A stretch of DNA of 59,137 nucleotides from Cruorifilaria tuberocauda (GCA_013365365.1 JABVXU010000347.1:1-59137), one strand, 5' to 3'; positions 39,875-54,383 are shown, numbered from the stretch's first letter. Numbers and translations are program-made. Notes: generated by a model not told the origin, from the letters alone.

Positions 39875-42800
39875 ATGCTTGTAAAAATCGGTTGCTCATT
39901 GTTGAAAAAGTATATTTCTAGACGAAGCGATAAATTGTCGCAATCAGGATCTTCGATGGGTTGCATACGTGAACGACAATTTTCAACGGATTCTGCGAGT
40001 TCAAAAGGTGCCCCACATATCGATGATGCCGTTTTTGATCTTTATAAGAATACGGAATCTGAAACATTATCATCGTCTGGTTTATTGAAGGTTTTCTTTT
40101 GTTTTTGATAACTGGAGGCTTTATTGTAATAAAAATGTATTCATTTGTTCATTTTTCATTCAGTCGTCTTATTCTATCAGACTTACATTTATCTCCAATT
40201 ATGGCATTTATTTATCTAGTTCAAATATTATTGTTAGCTCAAATTCAAGTGTTGTAAAATAGCACAAAAAACTGCAATAATCAGGAATTGAAACCCTTAA
40301 GAAAGAAATTTTCGATTGTGTTTCTGAAATAATTGACCTCTGTGAAAAGCTTACTCATTTTATATCATAAAAATTGTTTATTCAAAAAGAATAGGTTAAG
40401 ATAATATAATTTCGGGTGATAAATTTAGATTGATGAGGTTCACAGAAGGTAGAAATGACTTCTTTTTATAACTAACTTTTCAAATGGAATTTTTTCCGTT
40501 AATCCGAATTCGCATTGAAATTTTCGGGAAAAAATAACATATTATGACACTAGCCTTGTAATCTTTCTGCTGTTGTGCTGAACAACTGAGTTAGGATATC
40601 GACGCGTCATTATGATAATTTAAATCAAGCATTTTATGGACGGAAATTTCTATATAGTTTTCTTATCAAATCATTTTTAGTTACTTCATGAGACTGGAAT
40701 TAGACGTGATGATCCGCGTTTAGCCAACTTTCTACACGCAATACGACATGACGAACGAAAGCAATCAGCCTCGGATGTAATATCCAATGAAGTGATTAAT
40801 GAAAACTTGGATCGAGAAACTTTCAAGAGGTTTCTTCTATATTGAAAATTTACAAATTTTATAATTAATCTTAATAAAGTTAGCCGCAAGCGTTTGTTTT
40901 CAGATACGTTGGTGATGCGATAGGAATCATTGCCAAAGCACTAAAAAAACAGCTTGTAATCCCTGATTGGCCAGCATTTATTTCAGTTATTGGTGAAATT
41001 TTTGAATCGTGTCGTGATTTAAACGATGGATATGTAGGTTTTGCTCCAGTCAATTTTTTTCTACTTGTTAATATAAGCATAAGCCAAGATTATAAGCATG
41101 CTTTCCTATTATGGATTAAATTCTTCGGAAATATTCATTTATGTTTTATGAGGTCTTGTTATACGTTTGGGATCGTAGGAAAATTTTCTTCTCTTTTTTT
41201 TATGTCACTTTTGACACTTAAACAGTTAGCAGTGACTGGTAAAAGATAAATAATTGTGTAATGACCAATCAATAAATTCTCTTTGTACATTTTCTTCACT
41301 GATAAAAGTTACGTCTCGTTTACTCTCTTAATCGTCTTACTCCAAAATCTCATCTACTTTCCACGATAGAAGTTAAATGGAAGTTAAACCGTCTGAATTC
41401 TCACAAAAAATAAAAATAATGGAAGTTTCAGTAATTTCCCAATACAGGGAAATTACTGAAATTTTTTTCTGCGTGGATATTTTTATCTGAAATTGAAATA
41501 TAAGTTAATGAAATGAATCGCTACTTATTATGATCGTATTTTTAAAAATTTTTTTAAAACTTTTTATTGATTTAGTTGACTTTATGGATTGATTCGTTTG
41601 ATTGTTTCCAATTAATATGAGTAGTTCAAAGCTCTATTGGCTTTTTCGTTTTTCGCAGAATAATTTTGAAGCACTAAATTTTATTCGAAGAGACTTTTCA
41701 TTTTTAATCTCAATTGATGATGTCTATCCTCTACGATCAGATAACACATTTCAAATTCTTAATAACTAACGGCCGATTAACTCCGAGTTGCATTCAGTTT
41801 AAACAATAATTTTATTAACTAATATTTACAGGTAGCAACATACATTCCGCAACTGGCTCGATCAGATCCAAAACACTGGGCCATGTCGGTTTGTACCGTT
41901 GATGGACAGCGTCGGTCGTGGGGTGCGACGCACGTGCCGTTCTGCTTGCAGAGTGTATCAAAGCCTTTCACTTATGCTATCGCTATGGATGAACTTGGTG
42001 CAGAAGAGGTACATCTATATTCCTCTTTTTTTTCAAATTGGATAAAGTGTTTCAAAATAAAAGTTTGGTCAGTGATATTAAACCATATATGCTTACCCGA
42101 AATCACAAAAAGAAAAAGGAAAAAAACTTTCACTGATTTATTTCAAATTTGAAATTTTTTTGAAGGTACATAGATATGTTGGTCAAGAACCATCGGGTCG
42201 ATTATTCAATGAAATTTGTTTGGATCATAATCGTAGGTTCTCAAGCCGTTCTGTTAGCTAAGGCCAATGTCTCTGAATAATATAATGGTCAATAAATAAT
42301 TTGATTAGTAATGCATTATATCACATTATGTTTAGTAATCTTTATTTGTTAACTTCTGTGTGTGGGAATACTTTATATTACAATTGAATATCATAATTAT
42401 ATCGCGAAAGCATACGAAACATCAAATGAAAATATTTTAACTTTCAAATCTTCCAAATAATTCATGTGAGATAACATCACGAAGATGAAAAGAAAAGAGT
42501 GTGTGAGGGAAGCATGTATGTTTGATCACATTATGCGCATCGACTATTGAGTTTTTTAAGCCTTCTCTGATAATTAATCAAAATCGATTTGTGTCACACT
42601 GGTATTCGTTAGTGATAACTTTGTAAACATGCATATAACTTTTTTTGCAGTCAAAGAAAACTGAATTGATTGTTAAAATTTGTCTTTCTTCATCGAAGTA
42701 AAATTATGGAAATTTGTAGCCGTAAGGCATGAATGTCCATTAGGTTATACTAACATATTTTTGGTGATTAGTTATTCGTACCACTAAAATTTTTAATAAT

Positions 42801-45800
42801 TCATTATTTTTAAGATTTCATGGTACCACTAATTTTAACTGCATAATACTCTTCAGGCAAATATTTAACTATTTAATGTTTTCTTATAATTTGAAGTTAT
42901 CCCTAGTTTGTTATGAAAACTTATGTTTTTAATTTGAATTTAAATGAACTGCGAAGTACAAGTTTGAAAGATGTTCAGTTGAACTGGTTAAAAATAGTTA
43001 GTTAAAAATACTTTTGTTTGAATTATTCATGCTTCTATGCTTCATCATCGCTACAGTTTTCGTTTTGATTATTCATGCTCTTTTTTGAGCAGTCAGCAAG
43101 CAATAGATTCCTTTTGATTTTTGATCCTATGTTTAATATATAGAAGCTTTTCTGATTGTTTTTCATAGAGGTCTAACAATTAGGTAGATAAGGCTAAATT
43201 ATATATTTCTGTTGAGATGTTGCCAAAGCGAAAATTCAATTATTAACTAGGAGTCTTTACTTATCTAAAATTCAAACTTTTCTTTATGAATCAGAAGAAA
43301 ATATTTCTGGAATTTATTATAAAATAAAATAAGTTACATATATACGCAGACAGCGTGGAATATGTAAGTTCAAGAAAAACTTATACTCATGACTAAAATT
43401 TAAACAAAACTGGAAAATATTGATATGCAATAATATGGCAAATAAATCTGATTAAAAATGAAAGATGCAAGAAAAATAACAACTTTAGAATGAGAAATTA
43501 ATAAGAGGAAAATAATGACAAAATAACTTTTAGATAAACCACATAATCCTATGATCAATGCTGGAGCTATATTAGTAGCATCATTGATCAAACGGTCGAT
43601 CTCGCTTGCCGATCGTTTTGATTTTGCATTACAATATTTCAAACGGTTTGCTGCCGGAGGTTTCGTTGGCTTCAATAATGCGGTCTTCTTATCTGAACGT
43701 GAAACAGCTGATCGAAATTATGCACTGTCGTACTATATGCGTGAACACAAATGTTTCCCACCGCAGACTAGTTTACAAGTAAACAAACTTTGTCCTTAAT
43801 ATTGATTTCATTTAAAAATTATTTTAGAATTATAAAACTATTTTGATGATGATTATTTGGTGAAGGAGATTACAGGACTTAGTCGTGGAAGATTTTTGGG
43901 AATTGAGGGCGATACTTCTTTACTGATCGAGATTTCCCTCGTTGATTTATAATCAAACAAATGCGCAGCATGAGTACAAAATGTATACTCCCTGCATTGG
44001 GTGGTACAAAGATATAAGAGTATGGTACGTCGTGCTGATGGAGGAACAATGAAGACTTGAGTAAAATGAATGAGTGAAATGTCACGTAGGCATACAGTAG
44101 GTAACACGTGATCAAGCAGCATTGGGAGAGAGAAGAGGATTTGTTTGATGTTATTGAGATCATTAAATAGAGATAAATTACACAAGATTAATCGCGTCAA
44201 TCATTTTATATTTTAATTTCTTCGGTTTTTTCCGAGGAAAGCTTCGTCTTACTGGAAATTTCAGTCAAGTCGGATTATTAAAGAACTAATTTAATTTTTT
44301 TCATTTGTGGAGCAACAGACGGGATGTTGTTTCTTAATTAATGATGGTTATAAAAATGCACAGATGTGTTTTAGTCAAAATTTTTTCTTATATTATCTTT
44401 CCGACTTAGCTGAAAAATCCCGGAATATATATTGTGTTTTATGGTCAATTTTGCAAAACTGGTCGACTTGCATTTTTGAAATTATATGCAAATGCAACCA
44501 CTTTTCTCAGTCCAAATTTAGTCTAGTATTGATTGTTTTATAATTTCAGGATACTTTAGATTTGTATTTTCAACTGTGCGCAATCGAAACCAATGTCGAT
44601 ACGTTAGCGGTAATGGCTGCTACATTGGCTAACGGTGGGGTATCACCATTAAGTGAGGAACGGGTTGTGTGTAATCGAGCGGTCCGTGATACGCTATCAT
44701 TGATGTATTCTTGTGGAATGTACGACTATTCCGGTCAATTCGCTTTTAAGGTACACTAAGTCTTTTCATAGCATAGTAAGCCATGTAATAAGCCAGGAAA
44801 TAACTCTTCTTATCTCCGCATTGACATTTTTTTCAGGTTGGCTTGCCGGCAAAAAGTGGTGTGTCGGGCGATATGATCATTGTTGTACCAAATGTCATGG
44901 GTATTTGTTTGTTTTCGCCACCACTTGACCAACTTGGTAATACAGTCCGAGGAGTAAAATTTGCTGAACAATTTGTGGAAAAATTCAATTTCCATAATTA
45001 TGACAGTCTTGTAAGTTTGGTTGATTCATAATCAGATAGCTTAAAAAAATAGGGTATTTTGTCGGAAATTTTTCACTATCCCAAAGATCAAAATGAAATG
45101 AGTGTTACCATCTGATTTAAGGTTTACTCTGAAACTCATAAAATCGATCCACGAAAAAAAATTCGGGAAGTGAAACATGAATCTGTATCGAATATGATGT
45201 ATGCTGCAACTACTGGTGATATTTCATCTATTCAGAGGTGAACATTTCATATATTTACGAATCGGTTATATAATGACAACATTTTGTTTGGTTTTAATCG
45301 GCTGATAATTTGACTATCGAAATTTTGATTGAAAAGGGAAAAAATCGTTTTCAAGTTTTTCTGGGAGTTTGATATGTGATTATGATTTGCTTTGATTTGA
45401 ATTTAGTGGAACTTTAAAAATCAGAAGATTAGGAACTTTCTGTTTGAAAAAGAAAAATTTTTTGAAAAATTGAAAAATATGAGATTCACTAAGATGAAAA
45501 ATAAATTAGAAAAATAAATAGAAAATGAGAATAATTGAGCATTCGTTCTATTATAGATTTGAAAATTACTGCTATGGCATGAAAACTAAATAATTTATTT
45601 TTAAATTCTTGTTATTATTTATAAAAGAATTCTCGCGATGTGATCTATTATTTCCTTTCTTTCGTTTCAGATATCTTTTGTTAGGTGCTGGTATTGCTGA
45701 AAGAGACTATGATGATCGGACTGTATTGCATGTTGCTGCTTCACATGGAAACGAGAATGTCCTAAAATTTTTGTTGCAACGATGGCAAGAAAGTCCAGGT

Positions 45801-46177
45801 AAGAATCGTACAATATTAGTGCTAATACATTGTGCATGGAATACAAAAATTGAGAATGATTATTATTCCTATATTGCATCTGTAATAGTAAACGATAGTA
45901 ACGATAGTAGTTCAAGAGACGGTAAAAGTTATCAAGAGTGAATGCTTTTGAAACTGAGAAAGTATACTAATGACAGTTAGCGTCATAAATTAGGCTTCAA
46001 GTTGCTTTTTTAAAAATGTGTAACTGTTTAGATCCATTGGATCGATATGGACGAACACCTCTAGATGATGCTAAAGAATTTGGTCATATCGCATGTGTGG
46101 AAATCCTACAAAGAGCTTTAGAAAAGTACATAATGAAAACACAAGAGAAAAATAATTCTGCAACAAGTAAATCATAA
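39875..46177 (+). CDS. GLS: Glutaminase, kidney/mitochondrial type, with ankyrin repeats
   Basis: Exons 39875-40090, 40681-40829, 40904-41033, 41832-42008, 42166-42232, 43534-43778, 44550-44750, 44837-45010, 45122-45237, 45671-45798, 46032-46177; 1749 nt, 582 residues. It hydrolyses glutamine to glutamate and ammonia. The N-terminus ([20 protein letters not shown]) is basic and amphipathic with a later RQFSTDS, as in mitochondrial presequences. The serine-dependent beta-lactamase-like fold is clear: catalytic S206-x-x-K209 in [13 protein letters not shown], then [48 protein letters not shown] and [20 protein letters not shown], which carry the conserved substrate-binding Asn, Glu, Asn and Tyr residues. 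The C-terminus has ankyrin repeats ([32 protein letters not shown]). C. elegans has several glna paralogs; I cannot say which this matches. Exon 5 begins at an AAG acceptor, required by the conserved [11 protein letters not shown] sequence. Confidence 0.97.
42007..42171 (+). repeat. AGGTACAT direct repeat at both ends of glutaminase intron 4
   Basis: AGGTACAT occurs at 42007-42014, across the donor, and at 42164-42171, across the acceptor. The intron between (42009-42165) is 157 nt. Splicing with a non-canonical AAG acceptor gives the conserved protein sequence. Confidence 0.75.
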
Positions 46178-47659
46178 TTATTTAAAACAAAGAAAAATTG
46201 AGTCCAATTGGAATTATTTCTGCTTTCCACATCGCTATCAGTTGTTCTGCTTATTCCATTTTTGAATTTCGAAAGTTTTTTATTTGTTGAAAAAACGAGA
46301 GAAATTCTTATCGTCTTGGTATTCTAGATTTAATTGAATTTTCAAAAGATTTTTTAAATTTAATCAGCTGTATCATGCACTTTCCTCTTCACCTTTCTAA
46401 TTTCCAATCTTCCCGTTGTATTGTGATATACTACTAACCTATACTGGGGACGAGGCATTAGGTAAGAAATGATGTGATCGTCGATTCCAGTATATAAAGC
46501 ATTTTTTTTCAATAAAAGTTACTCATATCACTTATTAAAAGGCATTGATTAGAGGAATGCGAAAAAGCACAGAAAATTTATTAGTAAATTATGCGATTCA
46601 GTCCAAGAAATCGTTATGGATCCTTCTCCATCTACTGATGCTTTTTCAAACAAACAGCAGATTTTTAATCAGTAAATATGTAGGAAACTCGAATGTTTGA
46701 TGATTATGTCTGAATTACAAATTGCATATTAATAGTAAAAATGAAGTATAAAATAGACCGAGAAAAGTAGAGCTTTCTTTTCCTCTGTAATGAATAATAT
46801 AACTTCCTATGATAAAGTAAATCTTAAACAATTAAAGTGACTAATGGAAGCATAGTATTGTTGTAGAAACTGAAAACCTTTATTTTGCAATAAGAGAAAA
46901 TTCTTGAAAAGATACTCAGAATAATGTGTACAAAATCGTTCCTTCATAATGAACGTTATCCTCCTTCTTGCAGTAGTTTCAAACTCAACTGGAAATAGTT
47001 ACATAAAAGACCCATAAAAAATTAATGGCTTCATGGGTGAAAGAAACATAACACTATACGTAGACTCATGGAAAACGTTTAATATCATGGGGAAACAGCA
47101 CAATTTTTTAGAATAACCTTCGAGTTAGCATCTTACGAAATAACCTTTTAGTAGTTTAGAATAATGACAGCTTCAAACTCTGCTTCGAAAAACCACAATT
47201 GCCAAATTGATAAGTTTTCTATCAGAAAATATTCATGAAACCATGAAAGTATGGAGAAATTCGATCACAATTAATCAACGAGAATCATTGGAATTATCTG
47301 GTAATCTCTATATTTTGACTCGAACTTTATTAAGAGTAATTTTTAGTTTCAAATATAAGCAAAGTAATGCATTTTCACTTTACAAAACCAAAAACGAAAC
47401 ATATTTTATCCATCCTATCAGACAAAAGTGTGAGGTAAGAAACAAAACATTAGTCTTGCTCGGAAGCAAAATTATGTGGGTAAAATGGTAAAATCAGGAA
47501 AAATGGTAAAATTATATACAGAAAGAAAATCAAATGTTAGTGAACAACTCCGTATGGTTCATGATCGTAAATAGTTGCACAGAGGCTGATTCATCCGTCT
47601 GTTTTTGTTTTAATTTTTCTTTCGAATAATATTTTCAGAATGCATGAGATGTATTTCTG
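46178..47659. other. Convergent 3' spacer between glutaminase and adm-4
   Basis: Holds the 3' ends of both genes. A 94-codon plus-strand ORF at 47207-47491 has no recognisable family or splice partners. Nothing else is evident. Confidence 0.55.
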
Positions 47660-50600
47660 TCAATGAAGACAGAATGTTCGAAATTGATATTGCGAATTCC
47701 TATCGATATTACCATCCGGAGAATGTGAATTAATAATGTATTTGTAAATTGATTTTTCTCCGACAACTTGGATACGACTTTCACTTTTCTCTACTGCTGC
47801 AACTTCACGCGCTTTATCCTAAAAACAGAGAAAAGTAAAACTACAATGAAAAAATCAGAAGCGTTCAAATATGATCACTTATCCAATATAACATATCTTC
47901 CCAGGTATTTCTTATTCCCAGCTTTCATGATTATGACAACATTATGACAATCTTTCATAAGAGATCATCTACAAGTAGGATAATTCATTATGGAAATAAG
48001 ACAAAGTTTTTTGAACGTTTTGAAAAATATGTACTATTTTATGAATAAGTATGCTTGCGGGAATCCATATAATTAGAACAGTAGCTGCAATAATACCAAC
48101 CAAATTGTCGCCAACGAACTTCCCTAAAAACTTTTTATTTTCCCTCAAACAGGTATCAATTTGTTTAATCCTAGCTCTTTCTTCGAAAACATTCTGCTAT
48201 TGATAAATTACTTGCAATGAATGCAACGAAAGTAGGAATTTCGAATACCAAAAAATTGACCGCGATCTAACGCACTTGTGCTGAAGAATTTAGATGCACA
48301 AATGATAATACTCACAAAAATTGGTTTCATCAAGGTTTTCGATGATATTCCAAAAATGAGAAATAAGATCGGCAACTTCTTTAACGCAAACGGCCTGTAC
48401 AGAAAGAATTTATCGTATATTATATATGTATTCAATAAAATGAGAAAGAAACAAAGTTTCTGATCAGCTGCTTGAAAATTTAAGCTCGAATATCTCTTAA
48501 TTCATTCGATGGTTCGGTTCTGATAAAATCTTAGCTAGATCGCACGATACTTCTGCAGATAATTGGAGAATTTCAGAAAATTCTAAGCGCATCTCTAGTT
48601 ATCAGAAATTTCAAAATGCTATCTGCTGCTCACAATTTGAAAACAAAGTAAAAATAAAAACTAACGCGAGAACATGTGCCGTGAATACAACGGGTACCGT
48701 CCTTCAAGATGTACTTCGGATCATAACTATATGGCTCACACGTTCCGTTTTCAGAACGACAGCAACGTAGGCATGCGACTGCTTCTATAACATTTTATAA
48801 AATAATTTTTCATTGCATATATCAATAATGAAGCTCATCAAATCGGGATTATTCTCATGCTCGTTATTATAATTACGATTGTAATTAAAAACTCATAATT
48901 TAATTGATAAGTGAATAGCTGACTTGAAAAGATGAAATTACCGATAATCTAACCAGTCATTAAAATAGGTATGAATTGACGGCATAGTACAAAATTTTTA
49001 TGCTTATCGAATGATCTTTTCCCAATCTTTCAAGATCGATGTTTAGCCATGCATCGAGATTACAGAGAACAAGGAAAGAGTGGAAAAGATTTTGCTCAGA
49101 ATATATTCAAATTTGAATTATATACAGAAATCAGTGACCCAATAATCAGGTGTTGATGTAATCTGAAAGCTAACCTCTAATGCACATGCACGGTTTTTTA
49201 TTAACAGATGGCTTTTCACAGAACGTAAGACAATGGCCGTTTAAACACTCGCCATCTTCAATGCAAGTTGTACCATCTTGCACAAAACCAGGCTCTGGAC
49301 ATTCACCTGAATTGCCTCTAGAAAAAAAATTCACTATTAATTATTAATTCAAAAACATCACCTAATTATAATTATAAACCAATTATAAAGTGTCATCATC
49401 GTAGGAACCAAATTTTCATTTTTTTAAGAAGCAGCCTTTGATTCGTTTCTTCTATCACATACTCCTTAGATTTCACATTATTCACAACTAATTTTCGCTG
49501 GAATAAATTTTTAGCAAACTAACGTGCAATACGAGGAAAGCTTGCATTGAAATATGTTTTCATGAAGACAAAGATGAGTTGATGGAAGAAACTGACAGTT
49601 GCTTGAGCAGCATGGACTGTTTTTCGGTGAACAAATCGCATTCGGTTTGAAACGACAATCTGATGTGCAACATCTGGAAATCAATTACTCATTTCTGGAG
49701 GCATCAGTAGGTAAAATATAACGGAAAAATATATAAAAAATAGATTTTGGGTGTTTTGTAGAAATATTCTTGAATGTGAGATGTTGATCCAAAAATAACA
49801 GACAGCTCAAATTTTCTCATGACTTGATAGGTTTGATGTTTTTTACACATAAAATTTATTTTAAATATGACGAAATTTTTTTCTAGCTATTTTATATTAT
49901 TAAAATCTTATTCAAATGAAAAAAAAATCTTCGATTTACTTATCAGTAGTTCCGGAAAGCAAACCACCAACGTCACATTCTTCTGCGAAGCCATTTGTAT
50001 CATTTTCAACTTTACCATTACCACAGAAAGTTTTCATTTCAGGTTCAAAGCAAATATTTGCTTTACGTGACAAAACCTTTCCAATAAGGCGACGAGAACA
50101 TGGAGAAAAACGCTGTTAAAAGAGACATTACATTTGCATTTGTTAAACTACATGAAAAATTTTTCTAAAATATTGAGTTTTCATCAGTTGAAAGATTCCT
50201 AATATATTTTAGATAAGGATTTCAATAAAATCCTTATTTAGAATATGAAATTGAATGCATGAAATGAGATATGACAAAATTACTCACTGACAAAAATTCT
50301 TATGATTTAAAATATAATTGGAAAATTAAAGGAGGGAATTATGTAATGACCAATTGATTTGAATTTTTTGATCATTTATTCCCGATTTATGAATAATTTA
50401 TTTTTACATTTTTTTTGAAATATCTGGAAACTTACATTATTGTTATCATCATATCCAGTGACGGAAAAAGTGTTCATAATATAAGAACCACCTAAACTGT
50501 AAGATGGAGAGCATTCTACTGATAAATCATCGTGTGTTGCACCCCAATTATGACCCAATTCTGAAAATAATAAATCTATGAAGAGTGACCAACGAATTCA

Positions 50601-53600
50601 AATTACCATTTAATGACTTTTCAGCAGAAAAAAAATGATGTTATTCCAGAAGCATGAGAGATAAGGAAAAATATTTAGATAATACATTCAATAATCCTTA
50701 TCCATTAACTTTTACCTTCATTTACAGTAAAATCCACGCTATCATGCTGATGTAACAACAAATTTTGTAAAAAGTTCATGAAATATTCGGTTAACAAGAA
50801 AAGGCTTGATTACCGTGAGCCGTCACAATATCAGCTTCACGTGATACTACCATGCCACCATGAGTAGCTTTCGTGCTTGAAAGAGCAGTATTGTAATAGA
50901 CAACACCTAATCGATCATTATTCTGAATTATCATTAAATAAATATCCATTAAGTTATAAAACGAAAATTTGCATCTTCTCATTTTCATCCATTTGCTAAT
51001 TTAATCTATCGCTTAGAATTGAAAAGGTCTGTAAGGGTACTTGAAAAAAGGCATTCTCATTTGAAAACCAAAGCAAAATGTTAGCTGAGCAGCTTTTCTA
51101 TCCAGAGAGCTTTTTCCTTTATCTGAATATGTGTAATTACCGTAAATCAATAAAACCAATTTAATAAGATGAGAATTGACAAAAAATTATCTATCGAAAA
51201 CGTTACTAATATTTTTCGCTGTAATTTAATAAAATTAAATTCAGATAAAGAAACAAATACTTTAAATTATTCTTACGAAATAGATACAATCAATTACCTG
51301 CACCGAACATATCCCACCTGCTGCATCAAGTTCAGGTGATGAAATATATGCTAAACCAAGGACACCGTTCTCAAATGACTGTGCTGTAAACAAGTGAACA
51401 AGGCAATATTTATCAGATCCTTGATTTCTAGAAAAATTCTGAAAATATTTCAAAATGAATAAGACTAGATTCAATGGAGACTTGATCAAAAGTTATCTTA
51501 AACGATGAACTACAAGCTATCCACAAATCCCTTACAATCTTCGAAACATCTCTTTCATTTATTACATCCATTCAATATGAAATATGAGCATAATCAATGT
51601 ATGTGTATATTTTTATATGGGCAACTTGAAAAATCCATATTGTCTTACAAATCCGTCCATTTAATCTTTCACTCAATAAGATAATGGAATAGTTGCTTTT
51701 TGTTTATAATTTCAGCTTTTAATTAATGTGATTATTACGAACCTAATTATTGTCTAATCATGTATCAGAAGGAAATTAATATAACTAACATCAAGAACAG
51801 CTTTCACATTTCGTTTAGCGTCGGTATATGAATTATAATGGTTAGGTTGATTAAGTGTAGGCGATGTGTGAATTATCATTTCTTTTATCATGAAACCCAT
51901 ATTAATCAATCGTCGGCCGTCCTCATCAGTGCCCCAATCAGTCCTTGTATATAATGCATTAACACGATCAATTACATTTATCTATAAATGTCTTTCTCGT
52001 TTATCCAGACATAAGAAAAAATTTTTCAACAGTGGAAAATGCGATGAATTTTAATATCATTCATACATAACACTTAAAACATCTTTCTTATATGAATAAT
52101 TGGGTGGAGAAATGATTCAGTGATCATAGCTGGAAAAAACAAAAAGGCAACAAAAAAAATAAATAGATTTTTACAGTTAGTTAGATAAGTAATTCAAAAA
52201 CGAACCAAATATCTAGCAGAGAAAGCTTGACTACCATTTCCAATCGTCCTAAAAAATCGATAATCCGCAACCACGCGCAAGGCACATCTAAAACCAGCAA
52301 AAAATCATTCTAATATATATATTATTGTATTTTAGACTTAGAAATAAAAATCAACTGACCGGTTTTTATGCGCCGGTAATGCTGATATTCGTTTGACTCG
52401 CACTGATTGAGAAAATGATGCAGTGTTCCGGTTTCCTACTAATACCGATGAACAAAATGATCCATTACCCGCCGCATAATTTAGTTTTAAATCTGAATTT
52501 CGATAGGCTAACACCTTCCGAGGATGAGCTGTTTTCTGAAAATAGACGATACCAGAAATTTTCAGATACTTCTTTTTCAGGCAATGCCATAAAACATGTT
52601 ACCAGTTAATGTTAACATTCATATCAAATCGGTATAAGAGATTTAAATTTCCGTTGTCCATGAATATATGCTATCTAAACAAAAAATCATTTGTACAAAG
52701 AAAAATTTATTCTATATATAACCATGATAAAAAATAATTATTTTAAAAGAAATGAAAAAAATTACAAAATAAAGTATTGCCGGTTCGAAGACGTAGATTT
52801 CTCCGTCACTCTGTACGGTACCCAATAATGAACCTCCATCATGATAGCTAATTGTTACTACTGAATCGATAGCGCCTTTAGAATACCGAAAATGAGATTC
52901 AGTATGATTTACAGATAGATAAAATGTAGAAATGCAAATCTTTGGTAATAGCAAAATTTCAAATTAGAAAATGTAAAAGCCCATATGATGAAAATAGAAA
53001 CAATTTTATCAAATTTTATTATTAGTGTCAATTTCAAAAATTAACTGAAATAAAGCAAGATGATAGTTCCACTAAGCACAAGCAATGTAAATTTAAAATG
53101 ACTATACAATTAGATCTAATAGGAACTTGAAATAACAGTAAAGTATTTCACCATGCAAATGACCACCAAAATGTTCATCCGGATTAACCATGCATAGTTT
53201 TTCGTTTCCATTTCCATCTATTTCTCGACATTTGAAATTCGTATGAAGAATACCTCTCTTTGGTGTAAGATATATATCAAAAAAGCGATTAAAAGCTCTA
53301 TAAATATTTTTTAAGTTCCAAAAACAAAAAAAAATCATAATTAAATTTGATGTAACTTACTTATTTTTTATCTTTATCTTTGTTTCATTTGTATTACAGA
53401 TTTTGTAAAACGAATGAGACAAAAAAAAATTCTACGATAAATCAATTCATGAATAAAATAAAATTTTTAGCAAAAATAATTTGTCAACTATCAACCACAC
53501 TCTTATTTTTCATTATAAGCAGATGCTTAATGTATTGAAAAAGCAGTAAAAGAAGAAAAAAGGAAACCTAAAAGTTAATCGTTCTTGTTTGTTGTACAAA

Positions 53601-54023
53601 ATATTGTTATCCGCAATACCTCGCTTTTCAATTCGTCGATTCACTTCAATAATTTCGTAGTATTTTAATCTTTCATTTAAATCCATTTCTCTTTCACCTT
53701 TAACTATCTTCATTTGCTATTCATGGAGAAAATATATTCTAACGTGTTGTTAATTGCACGACTAATGAAAATATAGAAGATAGTGAAATAATTAAAACTT
53801 ACTAGTTCATCATTCAAAAGAATAGCTCACTTAGTTATTTGAAACTTTTCTTAATCATTAATTGTGCATTTTGCAGTAATTGTGCACTTTTCAGTTTAGA
53901 AAAATGAGTGAAATTACCGTCAATTAATGCTCCATTTATTAATAAACAGACATAGAACAGGAAATGAAGTAAAACGACAATTCGTCTCCAAAAGAACAAC
54001 ATTATGAAGCACAGGCATGACAT
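47660..54023 (-). CDS. adm-4: ADAM17/TACE-type membrane metalloprotease
   Basis: Exons: 53918-54023, 53568-53703, 53152-53297, 52766-52875, 52360-52535, 52206-52287, 51790-51981, 51298-51438, 50814-50922, 50436-50560, 49940-50112, 49524-49673, 49175-49317, 48666-48784, 48316-48394, 48035-48123, 47660-47818; 2235 nt, 744 residues. Order: signal peptide (to about 32); prodomain with a cysteine-switch candidate Cys at about 194; furin site RVKR at about 212-215; catalytic domain with the zinc motif [11 protein letters not shown] at 399-409; disintegrin and membrane-proximal Cys-rich region ([28 protein letters not shown]); a juxtamembrane helix like the ADAM17 CANDIS segment; one membrane span (about 668-690, [20 protein letters not shown]); cytoplasmic tail of about 54. 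In animals the family sheds membrane-bound ligands and receptors. It matches ADAM17 rather than ADAM10 in the catalytic, Cys-rich and membrane segments. The acceptor of exon 2 (AGATAG) is the least certain junction. Confidence 0.95.
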
Positions 54024-54049
54024 GTGTCACCAGATTGTTACCTCTTAAC

Positions 54050-54056
54050 CTAAAAC
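54050..54056 (-). promoter_or_regulatory. Possible spliced-leader acceptor of adm-4
   Basis: On the minus strand GTTTTAG ends at 54050, 26 bases before the start codon at 54023. Consistent with trans-splicing but unproven. Confidence 0.4.
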
Positions 54057-54383
54057 AATTAATTTTTCTATTTTTGTCAACATCCTATCAAATAAGCAAA
54101 AAGGAGAAATCAATCCTTTTTATCTTCCAATTTACCAAATTAATTTATTCTCGTTTTTTAATGTGAAATGATTGTCATATTTAAATTTATCTTCCAATTT
54201 ACCCTTATATTTCAAACAGCTGACATCGATCTTTCCATGCAAAAGTTGACGTTCTCATGGAGAGAAGGAAAAAGTACATCAATCATTACCTGAAACCTCC
54301 ACGAGTCAATAATAATTTACGACGTTCTATACCTTCCACAAATAAATTTTCATCGTTTTTCTCAAGATAGTATTTTCAAAATG

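Noticed and set aside
43853..44200. 115-codon ORF as a nested gene
   Set aside because: No recognisable domain and it overlaps another equally open frame; kept only as a composition anomaly.
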